Source: Rhodanobacter sp. (GTDB lineage Bacteria; Pseudomonadota; Gammaproteobacteria; Xanthomonadales; Rhodanobacteraceae). From it: 64,000 nucleotides of DNA. Position numbers and translations under genes: made by a program. The notes beneath the pieces were generated by a model. It ran no database searches. It was given only the letters and a program-made list of their open reading frames with translations, and was not told where the DNA came from. Positions 31,662-40,013 of the stretch are shown piece after piece. The stretch covers positions 310,001-374,000 of the forward strand of contig SCRM01000021.1 of NCBI GenBank assembly GCA_004298045.1, read 5' to 3'. Every line of letters begins with the position of its first letter. Positions within the stretch are counted from its first letter, which is position 1.

Positions 31662-31789
31662 GGGCTTTGAGTGCGGGTGGCCAAGGCGGCATGGCTGGGC
31701 GCGGTGTTGGCGCTGCCTTCGAGGTTGGGCGTGCCGACGATGCGGCACGCATGGTCGCGTTCAGGCGCAATCGGGGCGTTGAGACTCAT
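31646..31789 (-). CDS. 47-residue ORF of unknown identity, possible deletion remnant
   Basis: Reads from an ATGA overlap with the acyltransferase stop and ends 16 bp inside the membrane-protein gene, so it fits the overlap chain at both ends. The N-terminus is MSLNAPIAPERDHACRIVG. I do not recognise it. There is no membrane helix, signal peptide or carrier-protein DSL motif. It sits where other aryl-polyene clusters have one or two acyl-carrier genes. Either a genuine small protein or a scar left by deletion of a neighbour. Confidence 0.35.
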   Translation of the reverse strand: MSLNAPIAPERDHACRIVGTPNLEGSANTAPSHAALATRTQSPCIAS

Positions 31790-32574
31790 GGCGTGGCAAG
31801 CTCCTTGGCATACAGACGGTGCAGATGGTCGGTCAGGTGACGCGCGGCGATCGGTGGCGGCAGATTTTGCGCAAAGTCGACCGGCCGGCACGGCACGCCC
31901 ACGCGCAGTTGCACCTGCACGCGTCGCGGCGGGATGCGATACCACGGTTCCGCCTTGGTAAGGGTGGTGGGGGCAACGCGCACGAATACGGGCAGCACCT
32001 CGCGCGCTCCGCGCAGCGCGATGGCGGCGGCGCCGCGCTGGAAGCGGGGCGCGGTGCCGGGTGGCGTGCGCGTACCCTCGGGAAACACCAGCAGGCATTC
32101 GCCGGCGTGCAGCGCAGCGGCCGCGCGTTCCAGCGTTTCGAGCTCGCCGTCGTTGCCGATGTATCCAGCAGCACGCATCGGACCGCGGGTGAACGGATTG
32201 CGCAGCAGCGCGGCCTTCACGATGCAATTGGCCTGCGGCACCTGCCCGAGCAGAAACACCACGTCGATCAGCGACGGATGATTGGCGACGATGAGCTGGC
32301 CGGGGCGACCAAGCCGTGCGCTGCCTTCGATGCTGATGTCCAGCACGCGCGTCGCGCGCATGAACCACGCGTGCAGGCGGAACGCGCCACCGACCGCTGC
32401 GCGGGCCCGCTGCCGCCGTTGCACCGGATGGCCAGGTACGCAGGCCAGCAGCGGCAACATGGCGGCCAGCAGCAGGCCACCGAGGCCGAACAGCACGAAG
32501 CTGGCGCCGGTCGCCAAAAGGCGCCACGCCCACGCATCGCGGCGAGCGGTCAATGCGTGCGCAGCCAAGTCCAT
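31786..32574 (-). CDS. 1-acyl-glycerol-3-phosphate-type acyltransferase (ApeD-like)
   Basis: A 262-residue membrane-anchored acyltransferase of the PlsC fold. An N-terminal hydrophobic helix (about 15-40) is followed by IVANHPSLIDVVFLLG, where the NHxxxxD motif is catalytic, and LLVFPEGTRTPPGTAPRFQR, the substrate-binding FPEGTR block. Probably transfers the polyene or a fatty acyl chain to a glycerol or sugar anchor. Start at 32574 lies 25 bp inside the chain-length-factor gene. Confidence 0.85.
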   Translation of the reverse strand: MDLAAHALTARRDAWAWRLLATGASFVLFGLGGLLLAAMLPLLACVPGHPVQRRQRARAAVGGAFRLHAWFMRATRVLDISIEGSARLGRPGQLIVANHPSLIDVVFLLGQVPQANCIVKAALLRNPFTRGPMRAAGYIGNDGELETLERAAAALHAGECLLVFPEGTRTPPGTAPRFQRGAAAIALRGAREVLPVFVRVAPTTLTKAEPWYRIPPRRVQVQLRVGVPCRPVDFAQNLPPPIAARHLTDHLHRLYAKELATP

Positions 32575-33269
32575 CGGCGACCCTCGCAAGCATGATGAAT
32601 CCCGGTTTGTGCCTGCAGCATGGCGCGCAGAAAATCCAGCGCGTGTGGCCACGCGCAAGGCGGCTCTTCCGCGCGGTGCGACAGCTCAAGGCGCCAGTCG
32701 TCACCGTGGCCAAGGCGCAGGGCGAGCGCGTGCGAGAACGGCACGTCGCGCACCCATGGCGCATACGCAGCCGGCGGCAATTCCTCGGCCACCACAACCA
32801 GCGCCGCGGGCGCGCCAGCAGCCAGTTGCAAGACGCCTTCCAGCACCGCATGTTCGAAAGTGTCCGTGGCACCGGCAATGGCGGTGGATTCCCCGTGCTG
32901 ACCGCGCAGGATCGACCACTGGCCGGCAATGGCGTTGTGGACGGAAAGCCCGAACGCCGTCGGCGACAACGGTTCCCCAGCCGCAATGTTCCCCAGCAAT
33001 TGCCAGATCCGCGTGGTTTCGCCGTAGTGCGAGCCGAACACGAAGGGCAATTCTTCGCCGGCAGCGCACAGCGGCCACGCCGTGTTGAACACCATGCGTG
33101 CCATGCGGCTCAGGCGACGGCGCTGCAGCGGTGGCAGGAACGCGCAATCGGGCTGCAGCGTGCCGTCATCTGCCACCGCGCGGGGTGCCGCTACCCAGGC
33201 CTGCCACGCAGCGGCATCCGTGAGCCCCGGTGCCCAGGCTTGCCAGCCTTCGATGCGAAATGCCGTCAT
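32550..33269 (-). CDS. apeC: Ketosynthase-like chain-length factor (ApeC-like)
   Basis: A 239-residue protein corresponding to an N-terminal half ketosynthase domain (ketoacyl-synt_2 type). It has FGSHYGETTRIWQLL and FGLSVHNAIAGQWSILRG, which align with the region ahead of the usual active site. No Cys stands where the nucleophile should be (TAIAGATDTFEHAV). In studied aryl-polyene systems the homologous protein forms a heterodimer with ApeO and sets chain length. Overlaps the ketosynthase stop by 4 bp. Confidence 0.8.
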   Translation of the reverse strand: MTAFRIEGWQAWAPGLTDAAAWQAWVAAPRAVADDGTLQPDCAFLPPLQRRRLSRMARMVFNTAWPLCAAGEELPFVFGSHYGETTRIWQLLGNIAAGEPLSPTAFGLSVHNAIAGQWSILRGQHGESTAIAGATDTFEHAVLEGVLQLAAGAPAALVVVAEELPPAAYAPWVRDVPFSHALALRLGHGDDWRLELSHRAEEPPCAWPHALDFLRAMLQAQTGIHHACEGRRWTWLRTH

Positions 33270-34513
33270 GTACCAGCCTCCGCGCAGCGGCGCAGCAGCA
33301 ACGCCGCACAGCTTCCACCGAAACCGAAGCTGGTGCTGAGCACGCTCTCGATCTGGGCCGCACGGTTGGCTTCGAGTAGCGGCGCGGCCGCAAAGGCCGG
33401 GTCGCGGGCGTCGATCTCGGCGCCGGCGGCGAGCAGGCCATGTTGCAACATCAGCACGCAGGCAACCGCATCCAGGGCGCCCGCCGCCTGCGGCGCGTGG
33501 CCAAGCAAGCCCTTGAGCGAAGACATCGGCGGTACTGGCGTCTGGCGCTCGGCGAACACCCGCGCGATCGCCTGCCACTCGGCAAGATCGCCCGCGGTAC
33601 CGCAGGCGTGGGCGTTCAGGTAATCCGGCGAATGGCGCGCTCCCGCCAATGCGCTGCGCATGGCGTGTGCAATGCCGGCGCTGCCCGAGGCCACCATGTT
33701 GTCGGCATCCGTCGCGCTGCCGTAGCCGGCAAGTTCGGCCAGCACGCGGGCACCGCGCGCTTGCGCATGCGCCAGCGATTCCAGCACCAGCACACCGGCA
33801 CCTGCGGCCAACACCAAGCCGTCGCGATCACGGTGGAACGGCCGCGCGGCGTGCGCGGGATCAAGTTGAGTGGACAGTGCACCCATTGCGTCAAACCACA
33901 TCGCGGTGCTTGGATGCAGTTCGTCGGTGCCGCCGGTGATGACCACCTCCTGCCGGCCGAGGCGGATCAGGTCTAGTGCGTGGCCGATGGCGTGGGCACC
34001 GCTGCTGCATGCGGCACTCAGGGTGTAGCTGACGCCGCGGAGACCGTAGGCCAAAGCCAGGCTGGCCGAAGGCGCGCAACTCATGCCGAGTGGCACGATG
34101 AACGGCGACAGCTTTGCAATGCCTTTGGCGCGATGGCTGGCCAGCGCACGTTCGTGTTCGCTGAGCGCGGCACCGCCACCGATGACGACCCCGACACTGG
34201 GCTGCGCGAGTTGCGCGGGCACCAGGCCGGACTGGGCGATCGCCTCGTTTGCGGCATGCCAGGCATAACGCGCCGGGGCGCCCATGAACCGCCGCAGTTT
34301 GCGCGGTGGTTCGTCCGGCAACGCGACTGCGTCGACCGGTCCACCTACCCGACCGCGCATGCCGAGCGACGCGAAAGCCGGCATGCGGCGCAGGCCATGC
34401 CGCCGTTCGCGCAACGCCGCCAGCAATGCCGCGCTGCCAACGCCGACACAGGACACCGCGCCGATGCCGGTCACCACCACGCGCTGCAAACCGTTGGCGT
34501 CGTGCACGGCCAT
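33266..34513 (-). CDS. Additional FabF-like ketosynthase
   Basis: Ketosynthase of 415 residues with C169 in TLSAACSSGAHAIG, a His in LNAHACGTAGDLAEW (ACGT replacing the usual GTGT) and a His in SSLKGLLGHAPQAAGALDA. The C-terminal FGFGGSCAALLL is a slightly changed FGFGGTNA motif. The triad is intact, so it is probably active, but the altered loops suggest a specialised role such as priming from the aryl starter. The E. coli-type cluster has no obvious equivalent. TGATG junction with the preceding ketosynthase. Confidence 0.82.
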   Translation of the reverse strand: MAVHDANGLQRVVVTGIGAVSCVGVGSAALLAALRERRHGLRRMPAFASLGMRGRVGGPVDAVALPDEPPRKLRRFMGAPARYAWHAANEAIAQSGLVPAQLAQPSVGVVIGGGAALSEHERALASHRAKGIAKLSPFIVPLGMSCAPSASLALAYGLRGVSYTLSAACSSGAHAIGHALDLIRLGRQEVVITGGTDELHPSTAMWFDAMGALSTQLDPAHAARPFHRDRDGLVLAAGAGVLVLESLAHAQARGARVLAELAGYGSATDADNMVASGSAGIAHAMRSALAGARHSPDYLNAHACGTAGDLAEWQAIARVFAERQTPVPPMSSLKGLLGHAPQAAGALDAVACVLMLQHGLLAAGAEIDARDPAFAAAPLLEANRAAQIESVLSTSFGFGGSCAALLLRRCAEAGT

Positions 34514-35736
34514 CAGCCGACCGCCTTGAAGATCAGCGAGGTATTGATGCCGCCGAACGCGAAGTTGTTGTTCATTACCAGCCCGGTTGCCAGGGTGCGC
34601 CCGTCGCCGGTGATGTAATCCAGCTCGGCGCAGTCTGCCGCGCGCTGTTCGAGGTTCAAGATGGGCGCAAACCAGCCTTCACGCATCATCTCGATCACCC
34701 ACCACGACTCCAGCGCGCCACAGGCGCCCAGCGTATGGCCGCTGTAGCTTTTCACCGCGCTGATCGGTACCCGGGCGCCAAGCACTTGTGCGGTGGCTTC
34801 GCTCTCTGCGGCATCGCCGCGGTCGGTGGCCGTGCCATGCGCGCTGACATAGCCGATCGCGTTCGCCGGCAGGCCGGCGTCGTCCAGAGCCAGACGCATC
34901 GCCACCGCCATCGTGGCTGCGGTCGGCTGGGTGATGTGGGCACCGTCGGCATTGCTGCCGAAACCCACGACTTCAGCGTGGATCCGGGCACCGCGTGCCT
35001 TCGCGTGTTCGTACTCCTCGAGGATCAAGGTTCCCGCGCCTTCACCTACGACCAGGCCGTCGCGGTGGGCATCGAACGGGCGCGGCGTCAGGGTCGGGGT
35101 GTCGTTGCGCGTGCTGGTGGCAAACAAGGTGTCAAACACGGCGACGCCGGGTCCGGAGAGTTCTTCGGCGCCGCCGCACAGCATCAACGTTTGTTTACCG
35201 TAGCGGATCGCCTCGTAGCCATAGCCGATCGCCTGACTGCCCGACGTGCACGCGCTGGAGGTGGGAATGACGCGGCCCTTGAGGCCGAAGAACACACCAA
35301 TGTTCACCGCCGTGGTGTGACTCATCATCTGGATATAAGTGGTGGCGGTGACGCCCTGCATCGAGCCGGTTTCCAGCATGTGGCCCATTACCCGCACTGG
35401 CTCGACGCTGCCGCCGGAAGAGCCGTAGGCGACACCCATGCTGCCATCACGGATGCCGGGATCGTCGAGCAGCCCGGCGTCACGCAACGCGCGCTCGCTG
35501 GCAGCGACGGCGAGCTGTGCCACGCGACCCATCGAGCGGGTTTTCTGACGCGGCCATGGCGGCGCGGCGAAGTCGTCCACCGGGCAGCCAAGGCGACCGT
35601 TCAGCGCGTCGAAATAATCCCATTCGGGCATGCGTCGCACGGCGTTGCGGCGGGCATGGAAGCGGGCGGCAATCGTGGGCCAATCGTGGCCAAGCGGCGA
35701 AATGCCCCCCATGCCGGTAACGACGACGCGCTTCAT
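34513..35736 (-). CDS. apeR: FabF-like ketosynthase (ApeR-like)
   Basis: Ketosynthase of 407 residues starting MKRVVVTGMGGISPLG, with C163 in IPTSSACTSGSQAIG, His in YVSAHGTATDRGDAAES and His in AVKSYSGHTLGACGALE, and the C-terminal FAFGGINTSLIF. In characterised systems ApeR acts as a homodimer, likely for early extension steps. Start at 35736 overlaps the exporter stop by 4 bp; a TTG/ATG start further up would enter the exporter gene. Confidence 0.87.
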   Translation of the reverse strand: MKRVVVTGMGGISPLGHDWPTIAARFHARRNAVRRMPEWDYFDALNGRLGCPVDDFAAPPWPRQKTRSMGRVAQLAVAASERALRDAGLLDDPGIRDGSMGVAYGSSGGSVEPVRVMGHMLETGSMQGVTATTYIQMMSHTTAVNIGVFFGLKGRVIPTSSACTSGSQAIGYGYEAIRYGKQTLMLCGGAEELSGPGVAVFDTLFATSTRNDTPTLTPRPFDAHRDGLVVGEGAGTLILEEYEHAKARGARIHAEVVGFGSNADGAHITQPTAATMAVAMRLALDDAGLPANAIGYVSAHGTATDRGDAAESEATAQVLGARVPISAVKSYSGHTLGACGALESWWVIEMMREGWFAPILNLEQRAADCAELDYITGDGRTLATGLVMNNNFAFGGINTSLIFKAVG

Positions 35737-38105
35737 GCCGGGTCTCCATGGCAAGGGCCGAGGTTGGCCCGGCTCACCGGCACCAGCAGAGCGGTGAAGC
35801 CGATGCCCAGCAACAAGGTCAGGCCAAAATCGCGCAGCGCCGGCAGGGAGCTGAGCGAGAGCAGGCCGAAGGAGAGCAGGGCGGTGAGGGCGGAAAGCAG
35901 CACGCTGGCGTACATCGCGCCGGGACGGTCGACGGTGTGCGGTTCGCCTTCAAACAGGAACACCGCGTAATTCGCACCCACGCCAAGCACCAGCATCAGC
36001 GCCATCCAGTGGAACAGCGTCAGCGGTTGACCGAAATAACCGAGCGTCGCCAGTGTCAATGCAATGCCGAGCGCCGGCGGCGCCATCACGCGCGGCATAT
36101 GCCGCCAGCCGTAACGCCAGCCGAATACCGGCACGATGGCGAGCATGGCGGCGATCAGCCACAGGCTGGCGTAGCCGCGGTAGCGGCCGAACAGCGCGGA
36201 GACGCTGGCGGGTTTGTCCACCAGCGTGACGCCGGACAGGCCCGCTGCGGCGCTGGCCAGCACGCGTTCACCGGCAGCGCCTTGCGGCAGCACCAGCGAG
36301 GCGCAGCCGTGCTGGTTGCAGCCCATCCACAACTGTCGGAATGGCGTCGCCAGCGGCGTGCGCAGCCAAGCGTCGAGGGTCAGCGGGGTGCCGGGCCAAC
36401 TGGCGAGCCAGGCGTCGATCGCGGCAGCGCGGAAGCCGGCGTCGGCAAGGGTTTTGCGCAAACTGTCGGGGTGGTCGAACCAGCGCGCGAACACCGCGTG
36501 GTTCTGCGTTTGCTGGCTCATTGCCGGCACCATGCTGGCAAGGCCGAGGAAACCGTCGAGCTGGTCGTCATCCACCAGCTGTTGCAACCGCGTCTCCAGC
36601 ACCTGCTCGTGGCGCAACGTGGCGTCCTCATCGGCACCTTGCACCAGGTAGAACTGGCTGGCGTTGCCCAGGCCGGTGATGGCCCGTATGCGGACTTCCT
36701 GTGCAGTGAGGCTTGCCGGCTGGGCGATCAGGTTGTGCACGTCGTCGTCGTGTTTGAGCCGCAGCCAGCCGGGTATGGCCAGTGCCAGCACGATGACGGC
36801 CAGCACGGCACCACGCCAACCACGGGCCGGCCGTGCCAGGGTCTGCTGCAGGGAATGCGCGCCGCGCACCAGCAGCGGCGTCATCGGCTTGGCCGGGTGC
36901 GCCAGCAGCGCCGGCAACAACCAGAACACACTGGCGCACGCGGCGCTCATGCCGGCCAGCGCAAACACCGCCATCTGGCGCAGCGCCGGGAAGGGCACCA
37001 GGCCGAGCAGCGCGTAGCCGAGCAGCGAGGTCACCAGGGCCAGCAGCAGCGCGCTGCGTACCTGGCGGATGCCGGTTCCTGCTTGCCAGCGTGTCCCGGC
37101 GTTGGCGCGTGCAGTGAGGTACTGGATGGAGTAATCCACCGCCTCCCCCAGGAGTGCGGCACCAAACACCAGCGTCAGCAGGAATACCTGCCCAAAGACC
37201 AGCAAGGTTACCGTGGTGGCCGCCACCACGCCCACGACAGTCGAAAGGAAAGTGAGCGCGAGTGGGCCGACGGTGCGAAACACCGCAAGCAGCAGCAGGG
37301 CGATGCCGGCGGTGGAAATCCAGCCCACCATGTGCACGTCGTGCTCGGCGCCGGCACGCGCCGCGGCGGCATAGAACACGGCCCCGGTGCGCAGCAGGCG
37401 CACATCGGGCCAGTGCGCGCGCAATTGCGCTTCGGCGTCGGCGAGTGCGGACAGCGCACGGCGCTGCACGTCGTTGGCGTAGGCCGAACCCGCCAGCATC
37501 GCCGTCACCAGCACCTGCGTTTGATCGCCGGCGTGCGCCACCAGCAGGTCATCCTCCGGCATCAGCGGCGAGCGGTTCCACGGCTGGGCGGCGAGGAAGT
37601 GCTGCAAGGTGCCGAAGGGATCCTCCGCCAGCGTCACGCCAACACCAGTGAGAAACGGCTCGTTCAGCCGCTGCGCCAGCGCCTGTGCCAAGTCGAATCC
37701 GGGCTGGGAAAGCGCGGTGCGATCACTGGCCGTCAAAAGCCAATGGCGATGCGCGAGATAGGGGGCGCTCAGTTGCGCCAGGTCGAACGGCGGGAGCTCG
37801 GCGGCGACGCTGGCGAACACTTTGTGCGCGGCCAGCGCCCGGCCGAGGGCGCGCGCGGCCGCCTTCGCGTGTGCGTCATCGGCGCTGGCGACCACCAGCA
37901 CCATGCGGTCGCCGTTGGCATGCGCCAGGCGCGCCACGGCGGCCTCGGCCAGCGGGTTTTGTTCGGTGGCCGGCAGCATGGCGAGCAGGTCGGTCTGGAT
38001 CGGCAGCGGCCCACGGCCAAACAACAACCATGCGCCGACTGCCGCGACCAGCAGCGTGGTCAGCGCAAACGCCCCGGCGCGCAGCTTGATGCCCGGCGTG
38101 CTCAT
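35733..38105 (-). CDS. MMPL/RND-type exporter (ApeM-like)
   Basis: A 790-residue polytopic protein. One N-terminal helix (about 10-30) is followed by a large periplasmic domain, a block of five to six helices (about 245-410) with LLGEAVDYSIQYLTARA, then a second periplasmic domain and a second helix block near the C-terminus (LMLVLGVGANYAVFLFEG). These D/N-Y motifs are typical of MMPL transporters such as HpnN. It probably exports the finished aryl-polyene lipid across the inner membrane, handing it to the LolA-like protein encoded just upstream. Confidence 0.87.
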   Translation of the reverse strand: MSTPGIKLRAGAFALTTLLVAAVGAWLLFGRGPLPIQTDLLAMLPATEQNPLAEAAVARLAHANGDRMVLVVASADDAHAKAAARALGRALAAHKVFASVAAELPPFDLAQLSAPYLAHRHWLLTASDRTALSQPGFDLAQALAQRLNEPFLTGVGVTLAEDPFGTLQHFLAAQPWNRSPLMPEDDLLVAHAGDQTQVLVTAMLAGSAYANDVQRRALSALADAEAQLRAHWPDVRLLRTGAVFYAAAARAGAEHDVHMVGWISTAGIALLLLAVFRTVGPLALTFLSTVVGVVAATTVTLLVFGQVFLLTLVFGAALLGEAVDYSIQYLTARANAGTRWQAGTGIRQVRSALLLALVTSLLGYALLGLVPFPALRQMAVFALAGMSAACASVFWLLPALLAHPAKPMTPLLVRGAHSLQQTLARPARGWRGAVLAVIVLALAIPGWLRLKHDDDVHNLIAQPASLTAQEVRIRAITGLGNASQFYLVQGADEDATLRHEQVLETRLQQLVDDDQLDGFLGLASMVPAMSQQTQNHAVFARWFDHPDSLRKTLADAGFRAAAIDAWLASWPGTPLTLDAWLRTPLATPFRQLWMGCNQHGCASLVLPQGAAGERVLASAAAGLSGVTLVDKPASVSALFGRYRGYASLWLIAAMLAIVPVFGWRYGWRHMPRVMAPPALGIALTLATLGYFGQPLTLFHWMALMLVLGVGANYAVFLFEGEPHTVDRPGAMYASVLLSALTALLSFGLLSLSSLPALRDFGLTLLLGIGFTALLVPVSRANLGPCHGDPA

Positions 38106-38713
38106 GGCGCGCTGAGCGCCCCGCTTTCGAGTGTGCTGAGTGCCCCCGCGGCCCGCGTGCTGGCGAACCGGATCTGCGTGCGGGTGCCGTCCTGCATGTC
38201 GATCGTGATGCCTTGCAGGTAGCGGTCGCCGATCAGCGTGATGCTGGTCAGCACCCGCGCCACACGCGCCTGCTTCGGGGTAAACCGCAGCACCCAGTCG
38301 GCAGATGTGCCGCTGGCCACCACGTCGAACTGGCGCAGCGCTGCGTCCACCTTGCCACCCAGCATGCCTTGCAGCATCTGCGACACCTGGCTTACGCCAC
38401 GGTCGCCGTGCATCGCATGCAGGCGGCCGTCAGCATCAACTCTGGCCGTGCGTGTGCCAGTCAGCGCCAGGGTCTGCGCAAAGGGCGTCACGGTTTGCCA
38501 CAGCATGCCGCGGCCCAGCACGAACAACAGGTGGCCAGTGCTGACCTGCGGCTGATCGAGTGCCGGGGCGGTGCGGGTCTGGATGAAATCGGCGCGTACG
38601 GCCGGGTGCTGGCCCAGTTCGTCCAGGACCTGGTGCAGCAGTGGCGCGCTGCCTTGTGCCTGCGCGAACGGGGCAAGCAGGCAGGCGAGCAGGACAAGGA
38701 TCAGGCGGCGCAT
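38102..38713 (-). CDS. LolA-like outer-membrane lipid carrier protein (ApeL-like)
   Basis: A 203-residue protein with a clear signal peptide (MRRLILVLLACLLAPFAQAQ) followed by a LolA-type fold: VRADFIQTRTAPALDQPQVS, GHLLFVLGRGMLWQTVTPF and the C-terminal ITIDMQDGTRTQIRF. It likely shuttles the polyene lipid through the periplasm from the MMPL exporter. Overlaps the glycosyltransferase gene by 13 bp and the exporter by 4 bp. Confidence 0.85.
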   Translation of the reverse strand: MRRLILVLLACLLAPFAQAQGSAPLLHQVLDELGQHPAVRADFIQTRTAPALDQPQVSTGHLLFVLGRGMLWQTVTPFAQTLALTGTRTARVDADGRLHAMHGDRGVSQVSQMLQGMLGGKVDAALRQFDVVASGTSADWVLRFTPKQARVARVLTSITLIGDRYLQGITIDMQDGTRTQIRFASTRAAGALSTLESGALSAP

Positions 38714-39471
38714 GCAGGCTCCCGAAGTGGACAGCGACGCAGCAGCCGCACGGCGCGCGGCAGCATGCCAAGCAGCAGGCGGGTGTGCATGGCCGAGATG
38801 CGCAGGTTGTCGCGCCACAGGCGAAAGTGCGACAACCCGTTCGCAGGGTAGATCACGCGCGTCGGCAGGTTGACGATGGACAGCCCGCGCCAATACAGCC
38901 GCACGGCGATTTCGGTGTCGAAATCCATCCGTGCCGGTGGCGTGTGTGCCGCGATTTCCGCACAACTGGCAGCGAGCGGGTAAAGCCGGTAACCGCACAT
39001 CGAGTCCTTGATCGCCAGCGACAAGGTTTCCAGCCACACGCAGACGTGGGTGAGGTAGCGGCCATAGAGGCGCCCGCGCGGCACGCTGGCGTCGTAACGC
39101 GGTACACCGCAGATCAGCGCTTCCGGTTGCGCGTGGCCCGCGGCCAGGAAGCGCGGCACGTCGGCAGTGTCGTGCTGGCCGTCGGCATCCACTTGCAGCG
39201 CATGGCTGAATCCGCGCTCGCGGGCCGCACCCAGGCCGGCGGCCACGGCCGCGCCCTTGCCGCAGTTGGTCGGCAAACGCAGCAGGGCCACACCGTCGCG
39301 GCACGCCAATGCGTCGAGCACGGCGCGGGTTGCCATGTGGCTGCCATCATCGACCAGGATCACCGGCAGCCCATGCGCAAGCAGCGCGTCGACTGTGGCG
39401 CCCACCGTGGTGCCGTGGTCGTAGACCGGAATCACGGCACAGGAAACGCAGTGGCCGATGACGTCAGGCAT
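38701..39471 (-). CDS. Family 2 glycosyltransferase of the aryl-polyene operon
   Basis: A 256-residue GT-A glycosyltransferase: AVIPVYDHGTTVGATVDALL at the N-terminus, LVDDGSH, and the metal-binding acidic motif QVDADGQHD, then GYRLYPL and RMDFDTEIAVRLYWRG. In E. coli-type clusters this domain is fused to an acyltransferase (ApeJ). Here it is free-standing, and the acyltransferase half seems to survive only as the short remnant at 30563-30772. No membrane helix. Lies 13 bases after the ACP gene. Confidence 0.85.
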   Translation of the reverse strand: MPDVIGHCVSCAVIPVYDHGTTVGATVDALLAHGLPVILVDDGSHMATRAVLDALACRDGVALLRLPTNCGKGAAVAAGLGAARERGFSHALQVDADGQHDTADVPRFLAAGHAQPEALICGVPRYDASVPRGRLYGRYLTHVCVWLETLSLAIKDSMCGYRLYPLAASCAEIAAHTPPARMDFDTEIAVRLYWRGLSIVNLPTRVIYPANGLSHFRLWRDNLRISAMHTRLLLGMLPRAVRLLRRCPLREPACAA

Positions 39472-39484
39472 GTGCAGGTCCCGC

Positions 39485-39754
39485 TCAACGCACCAGAAGT
39501 TGCCGCACCGCCCCGATCACGTCGCCCACGGTGCGCACGCTCTTGAAGTCCTCGGGCTTGATGCGCATGCCGGTCATCTCCTGCACCTGGATGGCAAGGT
39601 CGACCGCGTCAATGCTGTCCAGCCCGAGGTCGGTGAACAGGTTGGCCGCCGGCGTGACCTGGGCTGGTTCGACCTCGAAAATGTCCTGCAGCACTTCGCG
39701 CAGGCGCGCAAGAAGGTCGCTGTCGGTGATGTCGGCGGCAAGAAGGGTGCTCAT
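39485..39754 (-). CDS. Acyl carrier protein of the aryl-polyene operon (ApeF-like)
   Basis: An 89-residue four-helix carrier protein; the 4'-phosphopantetheine attachment site is S47 in LFTDLGLDSIDAVDLAIQ. It is the only carrier protein in the operon, whereas well-studied aryl-polyene clusters have two. First gene of the operon, with AGGAG ahead of the ATG. It should carry the growing polyene between ketosynthases, dehydratases and reductase. Confidence 0.92.
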   Translation of the reverse strand: MSTLLAADITDSDLLARLREVLQDIFEVEPAQVTPAANLFTDLGLDSIDAVDLAIQVQEMTGMRIKPEDFKSVRTVGDVIGAVRQLLVR

Positions 39755-39921
39755 GCGCGGTGTAGCTCCTGATGTTCCATGCTGACGGCTGGCCTTCCTG
39801 GACGCAGCGCACGGGCGCCGCAGGTGTCGTGACAGCGGCAGGCCGAGGCGATTGCGAGCGCAATGCGACGCATGCTCGGCCGTGGTTCCCCCTGTGGAAC
39901 GCGCGCTGGACAGGCCCAGCA

Positions 39922-39930
39922 ATTGTAACA
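39922..39930 (-). promoter_or_regulatory. candidate extended -10 promoter of the aryl-polyene operon
   Basis: On the minus strand TGTTACAAT gives a TACAAT -10 hexamer (39922-39927) with the TGn extension one base upstream, about 170 bases before the ACP start. No recognisable -35 lies 16-19 bases upstream, which fits an extended -10 promoter. The leader between it and the ACP shows no clear regulatory structure. Confidence 0.4.
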
Positions 39931-39966
39931 GAGACGTGAAGGCCGGCTTTTGTGCGGATGCAAATG

Positions 39967-39990
39967 CAAAAGGCCGCCCCGCGGCGGCCT
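39967..39990 (-). terminator. intrinsic terminator after the leucine dehydrogenase gene
   Basis: On the minus strand AGGCCGCC pairs with GGCGGCCT around a 4-base loop and is followed by TTTTGC. It lies about 25 bases beyond the dehydrogenase stop and isolates it from the aryl-polyene operon on the same strand. Confidence 0.8.
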
Positions 39991-40013
39991 CTTACTCTGT
40001 GCAGCCAATCGGG

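Noticed and set aside
33266-35736. Tandem ketosynthases as a recent duplication
   Set aside because: The two proteins differ clearly in length, N-termini and active-site loops, so they are old, specialised paralogues.
39751-39873. Possible 40-residue leader peptide (start MRRIALAIAS) ending in an ATGA overlap with the ACP gene
   Set aside because: The overlap is tempting, but the product is Arg/Cys-rich without a signal peptide or regulatory codon run, and the good ribosome site lies inside its last codons and serves the ACP.
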